64,000 nucleotides of DNA from Simmondsia chinensis. Its lineage: Eukaryota; Streptophyta; Magnoliopsida; Caryophyllales; Simmondsiaceae. Below, one piece after another: positions 22,160 through 33,051 of this stretch (positions are counted from its first letter, which is position 1; each line of letters starts with the position of its first letter). The notes under the pieces were generated by a model that was not told where the DNA came from, made no database searches, and saw nothing but the letters and a program-made list of their open reading frames with translations. The stretch is from NCBI GenBank assembly GCA_018398585.1, contig JAGTTD010000022.1, positions 12,873,501 to 12,937,500 of the forward strand, read 5' to 3'. Position numbers and translations under genes: made by a program.

Positions 22160-22545
22160 ATTTACACCGTTGGTCCCCTCATGGTTCTAGTTTGTTTGAA
22201 CTGGTCCCTTGTCTTTTTAAATTTATTCAAATTAGTCTCTCACATTTTTTTAAAAAATTTAAAATGGTCCCTCATGTTTTATTTTATTATAAAATTGGTC
22301 TCTCATTTTTTTAATTTTTACCTACTTTTGTTCACAATATGGGGGCTAATTTTGTCATAAAATAAAATATAAAGAACCACTTTGAATAAAAAAAGATGAT
22401 GAATTAATTTGAATAAATGTAAAAAATTAAGGAATCAATTTGAACAAAATTATAAAAATACGAGACAATTTAAACAAAAAAAAAATGAAAGAATAATTTT
22501 AATAAACATAAAAAATAAGGGACCAATTGTGTAAATAACTCAATT
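22160..22545. repeat. fold-back (palindromic) repeat
   Basis: The left arm has TTGGTCCCCTCAT and repeated GGTCCCT/GGTCTCT motifs. The right arm carries the inverse forms, ending AAGGGACCAATTGTG, around a centre near 22330. Such GGTCCCT fold-back units are common small plant transposons. No coding sequence or clear target duplication. Confidence 0.55.
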
Positions 22546-22996
22546 GTCAATTACAAAAACTACATGTATCTAATAATACTTTTTATATATCTAGTTATGT
22601 ATTTAATATTTATATAATAAAAATTTATTATCAAATGAAAAATTATTGTTTTAGTATTATTTTATAACATAAATATATATTTCTATATATTATTAAACAT
22701 TGTAAATTGTTTTATTTTTAATATTTATCTTTTTATTCGGTAATAAATATATATATATATATATATATTTTTAAATTTCAGTGGGCCCAAGATTTAAACA
22801 AGCTGGACTTTCTCGATTTTTGTATCCATGTTATTCTACAATTGCTTTTAGCTATAAGAACCGAATTTATGCCAGTAATTTGGATATTTAATTACATTGA
22901 AACAAATTATTGCATTTATCAAAATAATTATATATATATATTATTTTGATGAACAGATATTACTTGTGACAATTTTAGTATAAAGAAGGCATGTTA
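22546..22996. other. AT-rich spacer
   Basis: Very AT-rich, with (AT)n near 22747-22768. I see no gene or recognisable element. It ends at the target site of the Tat-type element. Confidence 0.6.
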
Positions 22997-23001
22997 TAAG
23001 G

Positions 23002-23783
23002 TGTTTTGGTAACAGTAATAGGGGTTCTTTTATAAAGGGCGATAATACCGGCCCTTTATCTTTATTTTAATCTTTTATTAATTATAAACATTTTTATGAT
23101 AAGATTTTTTTGATGGAGTACAAGAAAAAAAAAAAGAAAAATGAGGGGGGTTCCGCTACTCCCGGGGTCCTTGGCCGAGTCCCGGAGGAAAGGTAAGGAG
23201 GACGTCCAAGAGTGGGAGTGAGTATAAAGGTAAGTGTGTGAACATATGGGGGCTAGTGACCTATTTAAAGGGTGGATGGGCCTTGGAGAGCGGGTCTTCG
23301 GAGATGTGTCCGCTGCATCCTTCGGAAAAAGTGTTCGGCAAGAGCCGTGTCCGGGACCTTCAAAAAAGGTGCTCCTTGGAAAAGGTGTCTTTCGGCAAGA
23401 GCTGTGTTCGGGACCTTCGGAAAAGGTGCTCCTTGAAAAAGGTGTCTTCCAGCAAGAGTTGTGTCCGGGAGCTTCGGAAAAGGTTTCATCCAGTAAGAGC
23501 TGTGTCCGGAACCTTCGGAAAAGGTGCTCCTCGGAAAAGGTGTTCGGCAAGAATCTTCGGGTTCCGAGCATTGAGTTGTCATCCACCCGAGTCATGATGC
23601 CGTGTAGCCATTATTGCTCGGCTGGCTATCGGAGGAGGGCATCTCGGGGCTAGATGCTGTGGTGTCTGGGAGACACACGTTGGTCTGTGATCGAGATGCC
23701 TGGAGGCTATGTGTCAACCCTTCATTACAGTTTATGTGGGCCACGTGTCGGATTTTGCCGGATGCGATTTTTTGGTCCTAACA
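23002..23783 (-). mobile_element. 3' LTR of Tat-type Gypsy element
   Basis: 782-bp repeat matching 35559-36265. The ends are TGTTAGG...CCAAAACA on the minus strand. A perfect TAAGG duplication flanks the whole element (22997-23001; 36266-36270). On the minus strand GGCGGGGGACTAAC precedes the LTR (23784-23800) as polypurine tract. Inside (about 23313-23555) are tandem units of about 57 bp. This LTR has one unit more than its partner, which explains most of the 75-bp length difference. Confidence 0.9.
23313..23555. repeat. 57-bp tandem repeats in Tat LTR
   Basis: Repeated blocks of the form AAAAGGTGCTCCT-GGAAAAGGTGT, then GCAAGAGCTGTGTCCGGGAC, then CTTCGG. About four units, one shortened. The homologous array in the other LTR is at 35860-36035 with one unit fewer. 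Confidence 0.75.
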
Positions 23784-23955
23784 GTTAGTCCCCCGCCAGT
23801 ACGCAAATGACTCTCGTTTGCGATTTGGTTTACGGAGGTCTTCTCCCTTATAAGTATAGGAGCCAAGTCTTGCTTTATTCCCACCAAACGTTCTTCTCTC
23901 GTCTTCTAATTCCCATATCATATTTCCTTCTTTGCTTCTATTCTTCGATAGTCAA

Positions 23956-25070
23956 ATGGTTGATTTGGAAGACATTACTGACGGCATTTTTTCACATCTT
24001 TCAGCCAAATCCCTTTTACAATTCCAAACCTTGTCTCGGTTTCATGCCGAACTTTCTAGCTCACGTCGCTTTATCGAGGCTCAGGCGTGCCACTCGTTGC
24101 CTCGATATGTCGACGGCTTGTTGGTCCAATCTCGATGTTATGTGGACCAGGATGACAATTCTATTTTTTCGGGTACACCTGGGACGGGGCAAGTGATTCC
24201 TAAGTTTTCGGCGGAGTTCCTCTCTAGTTACCGGCAGATACTTGGATGTAACGGGGGGTTGGTCCTTGCTGTGAGTTTGATCCGGGTAGTCCTTCTCGAC
24301 TCTCTATCTTCAATCCGGCTATCCTTTTCTAGCATCCGTTGTGTTCCTTGATCGAGGGAGTTCTGGCTCCATTGTCTCAGTGTCCTACGATGGCCATCAT
24401 TGGATGTCGGGGCTTAGGCGAGTCATTCAGCTTCTGGGTGCACTTACTTTGTCTATGATTCCGCCTTGGAGACCGACCGAGGAAGGTGGTCGAATTCCCA
24501 TAAGGTCTTTGCATGGGAAGATGACCGGGTCTACAAAGGTGAGCTTGACGCTGGGGGTCGGAACCTGTTGTTCCACGTGCCTACCTGTATCGACGACTTG
24601 ATCTTTCTGATGTTGGACTGGGGCTCTTACCTCTCGGTCCATTCCCCCTTCTACTATTCGTATACAGTTCGCTGGAATACGGCTACGAGTACAACGGTGT
24701 TCCTTTTCTTTCCACCGCAAGTTCACCGGGGCATTACGGAGGGACGTTGTTATGTCTAGTCTTGGTTGGCAGTTCTTCTTTTAGGATATGGTTGCTTCAT
24801 GATTGGAGCAACTTTTCTTCGTGGTTTCTGTATCGGAATATCGAGTATTGGTTCCCGGGGTCCGGTTAGCTTGGTGGTTTCCGAGTAGCAGGGTTCTGCC
24901 TCTCGGGCTAGTATTTGATCGTGGCCTGTGGCCGCGAACTTTACCGTTGTCGTATGGATGGACCGTATCATGGGATGTTGGAGTTTGTGGGGGCCTTTCC
25001 ATCCACGGTTTGGCTTCTTTGTTCCCGTATGTGGGAACCCACTTTCCTGAGCTGCTGAGAGCGGCTTAGT
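23956..25070 (+). pseudogene. F-box-like gene, antisense within the Tat-type element
   Basis: Plus-strand gene-like unit starting 170 bp from the 3' LTR. The N-terminus reads MVDLEDITDGIFSHLSAKSL, then LQFQTLSRFHAEL and SRRFIEAQ. That is the spacing of hydrophobic and Ser/Arg positions of an F-box (residues about 3-45), which binds SKP1 in SCF ubiquitin ligases. Downstream, ILGCNGGLVL, KVFAWEDDRVYKGEL and IWLLHDWSNFSSWFL resemble the beta-propeller-like associated region of plant F-box proteins. A TATA-like TTATAAGTATA (about 23850-23862) and a pyrimidine-rich leader precede the ATG. At least two frameshifts (near 24240-24340 and 24430) and stops break it. The F-box call is by eye; a diverged antisense transposon ORF remains possible. 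Confidence 0.6.
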
Positions 25071-25906
25071 AGTGATGTTGTTTTGCTGTCTTAGTGGCTT
25101 TTACTGTTGCTGTTGTAGTTGTTGTTTTTGCTCCTAGAAGGGATGGTGTATGTTACGACAAAATTTTTAATGAACTCCGGTTTATTTTTACTCTGGTGTT
25201 ATTTTTCGTTGTTGTTTTTGTTTATAGTTAATTTTATTTTTATTACGTGGTTATATTTGTTCGAACCCGAGGGGGTTCCCAGTTTGAGTCAGTCGTTTTT
25301 ATTTTATTTTATCGTGTGTCATTTTTCTTTGTTGTACCTGTGTTTGATTTATTGCATTTTATAAGTGTCGGTCGTCCGAAAAATGTTCGGACGTGTCCCC
25401 TTTCCGATATGTAAACCTCTTTTCTTCTTTGATGGGACTAGATGTGTCCCATCAAACTTGTGATCCTATTTCTCCTTCTCACCCTCAGTCAATGTCTCTC
25501 TCTCTCTCTCAACCGTCCCTCTCCCTCTTTCAACCGTCCCCCCCCCCTCTCTTTTTGGCTCGGTTTTTGCGTTGCTTTACGACTATCTAAGTTCAGGTTT
25601 CGGGTGAACTTGTTTCTAAGGTACGTTCTCCCTTACTTTGCCTTTTTTAGAGTTGAAACGAACTCGTTTTGGGGAAAGATGGTGTCTTGTCCCGGGCACT
25701 TCCCTTGAGGAAGTGTTATCGAGGTCTTGGTCCCGTTATGGGCCTTTTTATCGAGTTCTTGCATGTAATAGTAAAGTTGTTTTTTTGGCCGGGCTAGAGG
25801 GGGGACCGAGGGGGAGAGAGAGAGAGAGTGAGGGAGAGGCTCGTTTCAGGCTTTCGTTTGTTTTTTGTATTCCCTTAGTTTGTTAATGATCTTTAAGCTT
25901 TGTAAG

Positions 25907-25978
<72 letters not shown>

Positions 25979-25979
25979 G

Positions 25980-26034
<55 letters not shown>

Positions 26035-26339
26035 CATCTTTTTGAGCCGAGGGTAAGTTAGGCCACGTTCCGGACTTTATTCGATTTTTGTTTCGTTTTT
26101 AAGTTTTTGATTAAGAAAGATTTTTTTGGGGCCCGGGTCCCAGGTTGAGTTGGAGCCCCATTTCCGCATTTGTAATATTTTTACTCTTTGGGTTTAAGTA
26201 TCTGATTGACATATTTTTGGCGTTTAGGCGAGTCTTTTTTGCGCAGTTTTCTTTTTCACTTCAGGTGAGTTTTCAGGTTACCGTGTTTAGTGTTTTTGCG
26301 AAAGCGTGCCAAGGATAAGGCAAGTTTTTCTCGTTTGTC
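25071..26339. other. spacer with compound microsatellite
   Basis: No convincing coding sequence. It contains CT-rich leader-like runs (25495-25560), a GA run (25814-25835) and a compound microsatellite (25908-26034). It probably holds the 3' region of the F-box-like unit and the promoter/5' leader of the downstream plus-strand gene. Confidence 0.5.
25908..26034. repeat. compound microsatellite (AT)n(GT)n(ATT)n
   Basis: An AT run (about 25908-25942), then GT (25943-25979), then ATT (25980-26034), uninterrupted. Long ORFs called across it on both strands are repeat artefacts. Confidence 0.9.
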
Positions 26340-28605
26340 CGAAATCTGGGGAAGTTGGATAGTAGTGGACGCGTCACCGTCTTCCCCTTTCTCTTGACCA
26401 TTATTGATAAGAAGACCGAGAGGGGAGATGTCGGACGAGGTCCTTCTCTGGATTGGGACATTGCAGTAACGAGGGGAAACAGGGAATCCTCGGAGGTCGG
26501 GAACCCCTCCTCAGCGGCCGCGTCTGCTCTTATCGCCATTTGTCCCGACTTTTCGTATACAAGTAAGTCTAAAAACATTTTTGCACATATATTATTTTAT
26601 TTTACTTTTCGTTTACTTGATGGAATGCGAGCGGAATTTTTTGGAGGCCTCAGCTTCAGAGGTTCAAAAGAGGGCAGCTCGTCTCCCGAGGCTGAGGGTA
26701 TAGCCACGGTGCCGCTAAGTCGGCGTTCTCCGGGTGAAAGTGTACCCTTATGGCTTATGTTTCCAAAGATTGCCCGAATCCGTCCGTTAGAGACATATGT
26801 GTTGAGTGTTTTATGTGAGAGCGCTGTCTCTAAGATTCTCTCCAAGTATAATTTCCCTGAGCATTACGAGGTGTAAGGTCCTCAGCTGGACGATTGTCCG
26901 TTGTTCCTTTCGAAAGCGGGTTGTTTTTATATTTCTATAGATTTTTTAGAGGCGGGGTTCATTTTCCCTTGCCTCCCTTAATGAAAAAAATTGCTTATTC
27001 GTTGCAATGTGTGCTCGAGGAAAATTACCCATGACGAGTTTAGGAACGTGTATGACTTTTTACTTGCATGTTATGTAAAGGGCTTGACTCCTTCCTCGCG
27101 AGGTTTTGACATTCTTTTTAAGATTAGGTATTCTAGGTGTATGGCCGGTTTTGAGATTTGGAGGGGGTTCTCCTTTGAGGAATAACCCTACTAATGCGAG
27201 GAATTGGGAGTACAAATTCGTTTGGATTAAGCCTGCCTTGGCCCTGTCGTTCTTGACGATATGGGGTATGCTACAACGTCCGCGTCCCGCGAAGGGGGGA
27301 GTCCTAACTTCCCTCAAAAAATGGATTGTCTGTTATTTTGACAAAGGCTTCATAGGTCAGCGGTTCATAGCTTCAAAGGAGCTATTCGAGCAGGAAATCA
27401 TGCTTGTTAAGGCAGGACTTTCGCAAATGCCTTTCATAGGTATGCGGTTGCCAGCCATAGCGTCTTGTTCTGATTCTGTTTGTTGCTTACATTTTTATGT
27501 GTCTTATGTATGTTTTGATCATTTTATTCTAACTTTGTGTATTTGATGGCTTAGTTATCATGTTTGGAGCATTATACTAACCTTTCCCTTGTGTCTTTTT
27601 CAGTAGATGAATTGATGAGTGTCAATATGGATAGCATGTTTTCTCCGTTTCCTCCTTCCACGGGGTCGAATACCTTGCCGGGTATTGCGGTGCTCGCCTT
27701 GCCAGCAGTGTCATTGTTGGATCCATCCCGGGGATTAGGGAAGTTGGCGGGTCCACCGAGTGGTACGTCCACTTGTCGGGTAGCTAATCGACCACGTGCG
27801 TGTCACGCGAAAGCAGTCCCGGACTCAGTTGACGGAGAGCCGGTATTGGAGTTCGTCCTCCCACTGGTTGTGACCGTAGCTGCAGGTAGTCCTGGCGAGA
27901 CTGGGGAGATGACAGCGGCTATCGAGGTCATGAGGTCTTCCAGCTTGAGGGCGATGGACCTTATGCCTCCTTCCTCTGGAGGTCCGGGAGTGCATTATCC
28001 ATGATTTAGAGGAATTGTTGTCTCCTTCAATTCTTGGAGGGATGACGGCAGCGATTCTGGACCCGTCGTTTGGTGCGGGAGTCTTAGAGCCATACGTACC
28101 GGTTCTCTGGGGAGCTGCTTCTTCGACGGTCCTTGACGGTGCTGGTCATTCGGGTGATGCCGAAGTAGGCTGGAAGACGTGCTCTCGGTTCCTTTCATCT
28201 ACCGATATAACGCATTTGACGGAGGTGACTTTTGAGGATGCACTGGCCCTTCTATCTCAGGTAACTTACCGCATTTTGTTGTTCTTTGCGTTTTGAGTCG
28301 CCTTTCTCACCGCTTTTTCCTTGACACACTTTCATTCTTGTCAGCTTGTCGCGCAATCGACGTTGGGTACTTCGAGCTGAAGTTGGAGCGAGCGGGAAAC
28401 CAAGGAGCTTCGTAGGCTAACTCGGCACTATAGGCCCAGGTCGCGGCGCGGGGTTCCTAGATTCGAGAGCTTGAGCTTCGTGTGTTGGAGCAAGATGTTG
28501 TCATCTCTCACCTTTTTGGTTAGGTTGTCAAGGCGGTGGCCGAGTATAGGAAGGGTCTAAGATTTGGAGATCATTCAAAGACCGGTCCTGCTGCTCCTTC
28601 TTAGT
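26340..28605 (+). pseudogene. antisense spliced ORF of the Tat-type element ('putative gypsy type transposon' domain-like)
   Basis: Plus-strand, opposite to gag-pol. Coding-like blocks: LCESAVSKILSKYNFPEHYEV then FLEAGFIFP (26810-26965), NVYDFLLACYVKGL (27035-27080), and WEYKFVWIKPALALSF...LFEQEIMLVKAGLSQMP (27200-27435). Order and spacing resemble the PF04195 'putative gypsy type transposon' domain. Known Tat/Retand elements carry such antisense ORFs. Two introns are visible: 27440-27603 (CATAG|GTATGC...TTTTTCAG) and 28261-28344 (TCTCAG|GTAACT...TTGTCAG). The reading frame is continuous in phase across the first. The 3' part (28345-28605) is Leu/Glu-rich and coiled-coil-like (RELELRVLEQDVV). 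A frameshift near 28000 and several stops indicate decay. Confidence 0.6.
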
Positions 28606-28876
28606 AGGATCCTATTCTACTTTGTTTTTGCCGGGGGTGGCGGATTAGGCTAGCTTTTCGAACACTTGGTTGTAATTTTGCTTAGTTTGTCCCGTCCTTA
28701 TCTTTAACGGTCTTTTTGTATATGGGAAGAATGGTTGTGCCCGAGCTGTTTTGATTAATGTAATGACCATTCGCCTTTTTTTCTTCTTTCGACCTCTCGC
28801 TTGTTTTTTTGACTTTATACAGGTACTTGTCGCGCTTTGTAGAGGCTTACGACTTGTGTTGATTTTTTCATCCAAA

Positions 28877-28930
<54 letters not shown>
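28877..28930. repeat. 54-nt G homopolymer
   Basis: Fifty-four consecutive G on the plus strand. It is in the Tat element between the antisense ORF and the minisatellite. Such length is rare in plants and may partly reflect assembly. Confidence 0.9.
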
Positions 28931-29043
28931 CGTGGTTCGGCCTCTTGCCTGCCTTGAGTGGGCTTACGGCTTGCGTGTCTTTTACACTTCAAGCGGGCTC
29001 CTATTTTCAAGCATGAGTGTGTTCCCTGTCAAAAAAATGGGTT

Positions 29044-30120
29044 AGCTTGCAGTGGGTGGACCCGTGGGCTTTACGCTTGTTGTAGACGGATCTACGGATT
29101 AAGGTCTAGGTTTGCCGCAGGTGGATCCACGAACTTTAGCCTGCCGTAGATAGATCTACTGACTTATGGTCTGTTGCCGCAGACGGATCCACGGATTTTA
29201 GCCTATTGTAGACGGATCTACGGACTTATGGTCTGTTGCCGCGGATGGATCCATGGACTTTAGCTCGCCATAGACGGATCTGTGGACTTATGATCTGTTT
29301 GCTGCATATGAATCTACGGACTTTAGCATGCTGTAGATGGATCTACGGACTTATGGTCCGTTTGCTGCAGATGGATCTACAGACTTTAGCCTGCCGTAGA
29401 CAAATCTACCAACTTTAGCCTGCCGCAGATGGATCTTACTGACTTGCGGTCTATTGCCGTAAACGGATCCACGGACTTACATTATGGTGCGTCCCTCGTC
29501 CTAAAGAGGACATACGAGGTAAAGCGTACCACCCGGCCTAAAGAGGGCGTATGGGATCATCGTTAGCCGCAGATGGATCTACGGACTTTAGCCTGCCGCA
29601 TATAGATCTTACGGACTTACGGTCTGTTGTCGTGGATGGATCCACGAGTTTTTTTCCAGCTGGTGTACAGAGCAATTTGGACTTTAGCCTGCCGCGGATG
29701 GACCTATGAGCTTACAGTCTGTGAGCCGAGGACTGGTCCTCGGGCTTTAAGGGGCCATGTGTGAGACCGACGAGGTGCGCACGCTCGATGCGGACTGCCC
29801 TCATGGCTTAATGTGCCGTGGACAGACCAACGGGCTTATAATTTGACCCACTTCGGAAGGGCGCGTATAGTAGCCGAGCTATTTCAAAATCCGACCAGGT
29901 TCTGGTATGCCCATGTTAGAATAGCGCATATTTTTGTTGCGAACAAACCAACGGGCTTAGAGTGCCATGGGCGGACCATGGGCTTAAAGGCGCCGTGGTG
30001 GACCACGGGCTTAAGGAGCTTTGGACCAATAGGCATGATTTTCCATGAGCGATCCAATAGGCTTGGTTTGCCACGGGGGTCCCCATGGGCTTTGTAGGGG
30101 CCGTGGGTGAGTCCGGTGGG
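29044..30120. repeat. minisatellite in the Tat-type element
   Basis: A tandem array with core GATGGATCTACGGACTTTAG. Units of about 29 and 33 bp alternate into a dimer of about 62 bp, clear from 29044 to 29720. Looser derivatives (GCCGTGG-GGACCACGGGCTTA) run on to about 30120. It lies between the end of pol and the antisense ORF. Tat-lineage elements are known for hypervariable tandem repeats in the 3' untranslated region. Confidence 0.8.
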
Positions 30121-30489
30121 TTCTTTTGTCCGAAGTGGACCTGCCCTTTCGGCTTAAGGGTATAGGAGCCTCTTTCTTTTTTGGTAGGACTTATGACATC
30201 AACGCTTATTGACTTAGTGAACCGTGGGCGAGATCAGCGAGGTTGGCTCCTTGAGACCTACCTTTGTGCCAATCGTTTTTTGAAAGTCTCATGGAGCGAA
30301 TGTTCGCATTCTTTGGTTGTTGATTTGGACACATCGCTAATTATATATTTATATCCATTTTTTCTTTTTCTTTTTTTAGTCTGATTTTTTTTGGGTATGA
30401 TTTTTTGGTCATTTTTTCATGTGCATTATCATATGTTTTTATCGTGTTTCCATGATTACCTCGACTAGTTATTCATACAAAATATTTTT

Positions 30490-31520
30490 TCAAGTCCGAA
30501 ACATTCCACGTTAGTGGGAGTGGGGTCCCGTCTAGTTATCGCAGGCGATATGCTCCTTCTCCGGTCGTCCGAGAGACTTGGTAAGGCCCTTCCCAGCTAG
30601 CGGATAGCTTCCTAGGGTGGTGCCCGACTGACTCGGCCCATTGTAGTACCAGCTCTCCATCTTCAAAGGTTCTTCCTCAGACCTTGGAGTTGAAGTACTT
30701 TGCCACTTTCTGTTTTTGTGCGACCATCTTGATCAGTGCGTTATTGCGGATCTCTTCCACTTCGACTAACGATTGCCTCAGTGCTTCTTCTTTGCTCACT
30801 CGGTCGTAGCTTCGAACATGGAGGCTAGATTCTCCTATATCCATTGCCTCTGTGCCGTATACCGGGTTGTAGGGGTTCTCTCCTGCGGCGTTCTGGGTTT
30901 TCATCCTGTAGGCCTACAATACGCTGGGCAATTTCTCCGCCCAATTCCCCTTGGCTTCATCCAAGCATCACTTCAGACCTATGAATATGTGCTTGTTTGT
31001 AGATTCCGCCTATCCGTTGCTTTGAGGGTGTGCTATGGAAGCGTAGTTTATCTTGATTTCCAAGCTCTCACAATGGTCACAGAACCTTCATGGGCTCAAT
31101 TGAGTGCCGTTATCCATGACTAGTACTTGAGGGATTCTGTATCTGGTGATGATCCCTTTCTAGAGGAAACGTTAGACCGCTTGATCCGTGATCTGTGCAA
31201 CAGATTCCTCCTCTATCCATTTGTTGAAGTAATCCACGGCTACTATGATGTACCTTCATTGTCTGGTTGCTTTAGGATATGGTCCCGAGGTGTCCATCCT
31301 CCATTGAGTGAAAGGAATAGGACTAAGTATGGGTTGCAATAAGGTTGCGGGCACGTGGATTATCGAAGCATGTTTCTGGCACCTTTAGCACTTCTGGACA
31401 AGGTCTTGCGTGTCTTTCTTCATGGTAGGCCAATAGTAGCCCGATCGTAGGGCCTTGTTGGTTAAGGCTCGATGGCCGAGGTGCTGTCCGCAAAATACCT
31501 TCATGAATTTTTCGTAAGAC
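30490..31520 (-). pseudogene. Tat-type element integrase
   Basis: Minus strand. The HHCC-type region (LGHRALTNKALRSGYYWPTM and CxxCQKH with one Cys codon changed to a stop) lies at about 31390-31500. The core starts WRMDTSGPYPKATRQ (about 31260-31310, first catalytic Asp). The C-terminal part (30490-30904) has NPVYGTEA, then LVLQWAESVGHHP, WEGPYQV and a final TWNVSDLKKYF, characteristic of Tat/Retand integrase ends. Many stops. Inactive. Confidence 0.8.
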
Positions 31521-31721
31521 GTACTTCCCCTCTAATGCACTTCAACAGGGGGTGCACAAATGATCTTTTGCAGAGGTCTTAATCGATTATCACGAACCAC
31601 GGTGTGCGCCTTCGGATGTATCTTGCTTCTAATGATCCTTGGGCAGAGTTCCATTTTTTACGAACTCGATGATGGGTTGCCGCCAGTCGTTTAGATACTG
31701 GACTTGGGCGATCCCCGCAGG

Positions 31722-32120
31722 CTAAGGTAAGTGTCTACATGGTGTCTGAATTTCCTCTATCCGAACAGCGGGTTCCACTCCCATCTCCTCAATTGTCGAA
31801 TTGGCGATCCGGCTGAGCTCGTTGGCTTTGACATTTTCGGCTCTTGGAATGAGGTGGATTCTGAAGAAAGAAAAGGTTTTTTCTTCCTCTTTTACCACCT
31901 CAAAGTGTTCCTTCATGGCGGCGCTTTTCGGTCCGTATATCCCTTGTACCTGCTTGATGATTAACTGAGACTTGCTAAATACCTCCACTTGGCATGCGCC
32001 TGCCATTCGGGCCATTCCCAATCCGTTAAAGAGTGCTTTGTACTTGGCCTAGTTGTTACTGGTCTTGAACTTGAACCTTAAGGCATAGAGGAAGTGTTGC
32101 TTCTCGGGCGAGATGAGTAG
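31722..32120 (-). pseudogene. second (archaeal-like) RNase H of the Tat-type element
   Basis: Minus strand, between the first RNase H and integrase. MARMAGACQVEVFSKSQLII, VQGIYGPKSAAMKEH and FFRIHLIPRAENVKANELSR match the additional RNase H found only in the Tat group of plant Gypsy elements. In VEVFSKSQLI the usual Asp of the SDSQL motif is replaced (FSKSQ), so catalysis is doubtful. Confidence 0.75.
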
Positions 32121-32259
32121 AATACCGGCCCCGCTTCCTTGGTCGTTGGAAGACCCGTCTACATACAGCTTCCATAATCCTTCAGGAGTATCTTGCGGTT
32201 CAGAGGTTGATGACGCCAGTAGTGAACGAGCATTCGGCCAAGAAATCTGCTAGGGCCTG

Positions 32260-32600
32260 TGCCTTAATCGCTGTTCGTGACTCGAACAAGATGTCGTACT
32301 CGGAAAGTTCGACTGCCCAGGATAGCATTCTTCCCAAACATTCTAGGCGTTGGAGGGATTTCTGCAAGGGCTGATTGGTTCTGGAAGTAAGGTCGGAGCT
32401 TCAGTGCGGCTGTGACGATGGCATGGGTGAGTTTCTCAATGTGGGGGTACTGCATCTCGATGTCCTTTAATATGTGACTTACGAAGTAAATTGGCAGCTG
32501 GAGGCCTTCCCTCTCTGACGTTAACACGTCACTCATGGTGTTGTCTAACATAGAGGTGTAAAGAATTAAGTCCTCATCCGAGATGGGCTTGGACATGATC
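32260..32600 (-). pseudogene. Tat-type element RNase H
   Basis: Minus strand. MSKPISDEDLILY, QLPIYFVSHILKDIEMQYPHIEKLTHAIV and KLRPYFQ match the RT-linked RNase H of Gypsy elements (YFVS-L...Y--IEKL). The frame is lost after LRPYFQ. Confidence 0.8.
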
Positions 32601-32610
32601 GGAAGCTTAG

Positions 32611-33048
32611 CTAAGTGTTCCTTGAGCTCTTGGAGCGCTTGCTCACAGGATTCGTCTCAATTGAAGGCTTCTCTTTTTTGTAATACATTAAAGAAAGGGA
32701 GTGACCGATCCGCCAATCGATTGATGAATTTGTTAAGCGCGGCAAGACATCCGGCCAGCTATTGAATGTCCCTTGGGGTCTTCGAGTTTCCATCCGGAGC
32801 ACGGCATCCACCTTGGCAGGATTGGCCTCTATTCCTCTTTCACTAACAATGAAGCCTAAGAATTTCCCTTCCGGGACTGCAAACATGCACTTGTCCGGAT
32901 TGAGGCGCATCTTGTGAACCCTAAGTGTTTCAAGGGTCTCCCTTAGGTCATTCACATGATCGGTGGCCTCCTTACGTTTTATGATCATATCATCAACGTA
33001 CGCCTCCAAGTTTCTCCCTAACTGCTGTTGGAAGACACAGTTCACCAA
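32611..33048 (-). pseudogene. Tat-type element RT, C-terminal half
   Basis: Minus strand. The catalytic box in LEAYVDDMIIK is intact, followed by VHKMRLNPDKCMFAVPEGKFLGFIVSERGIEANP-type sequence of the RT palm and thumb. A stop (33049-33051) separates it from the N-terminal half at MPFGLKNAGATN. Confidence 0.85.
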
Positions 33049-33051
33049 GCA

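Noticed and set aside
23062..23653. Long overlapping ORFs on both strands in the Tat LTR (also 35715-36129)
   Set aside because: They are produced by the 57-bp tandem repeats in the LTRs. No protein family, and the reading is equally open in several frames.
25846..26056. ORFs across the compound microsatellite
   Set aside because: Pure simple-sequence translation (Ile/Tyr/His/Thr repeats) on both strands.
28645..29010. Polyproline/polyglycine ORFs around the G runs (also 1190-1448)
   Set aside because: Caused by the homopolymers. No flanking domain supports them.
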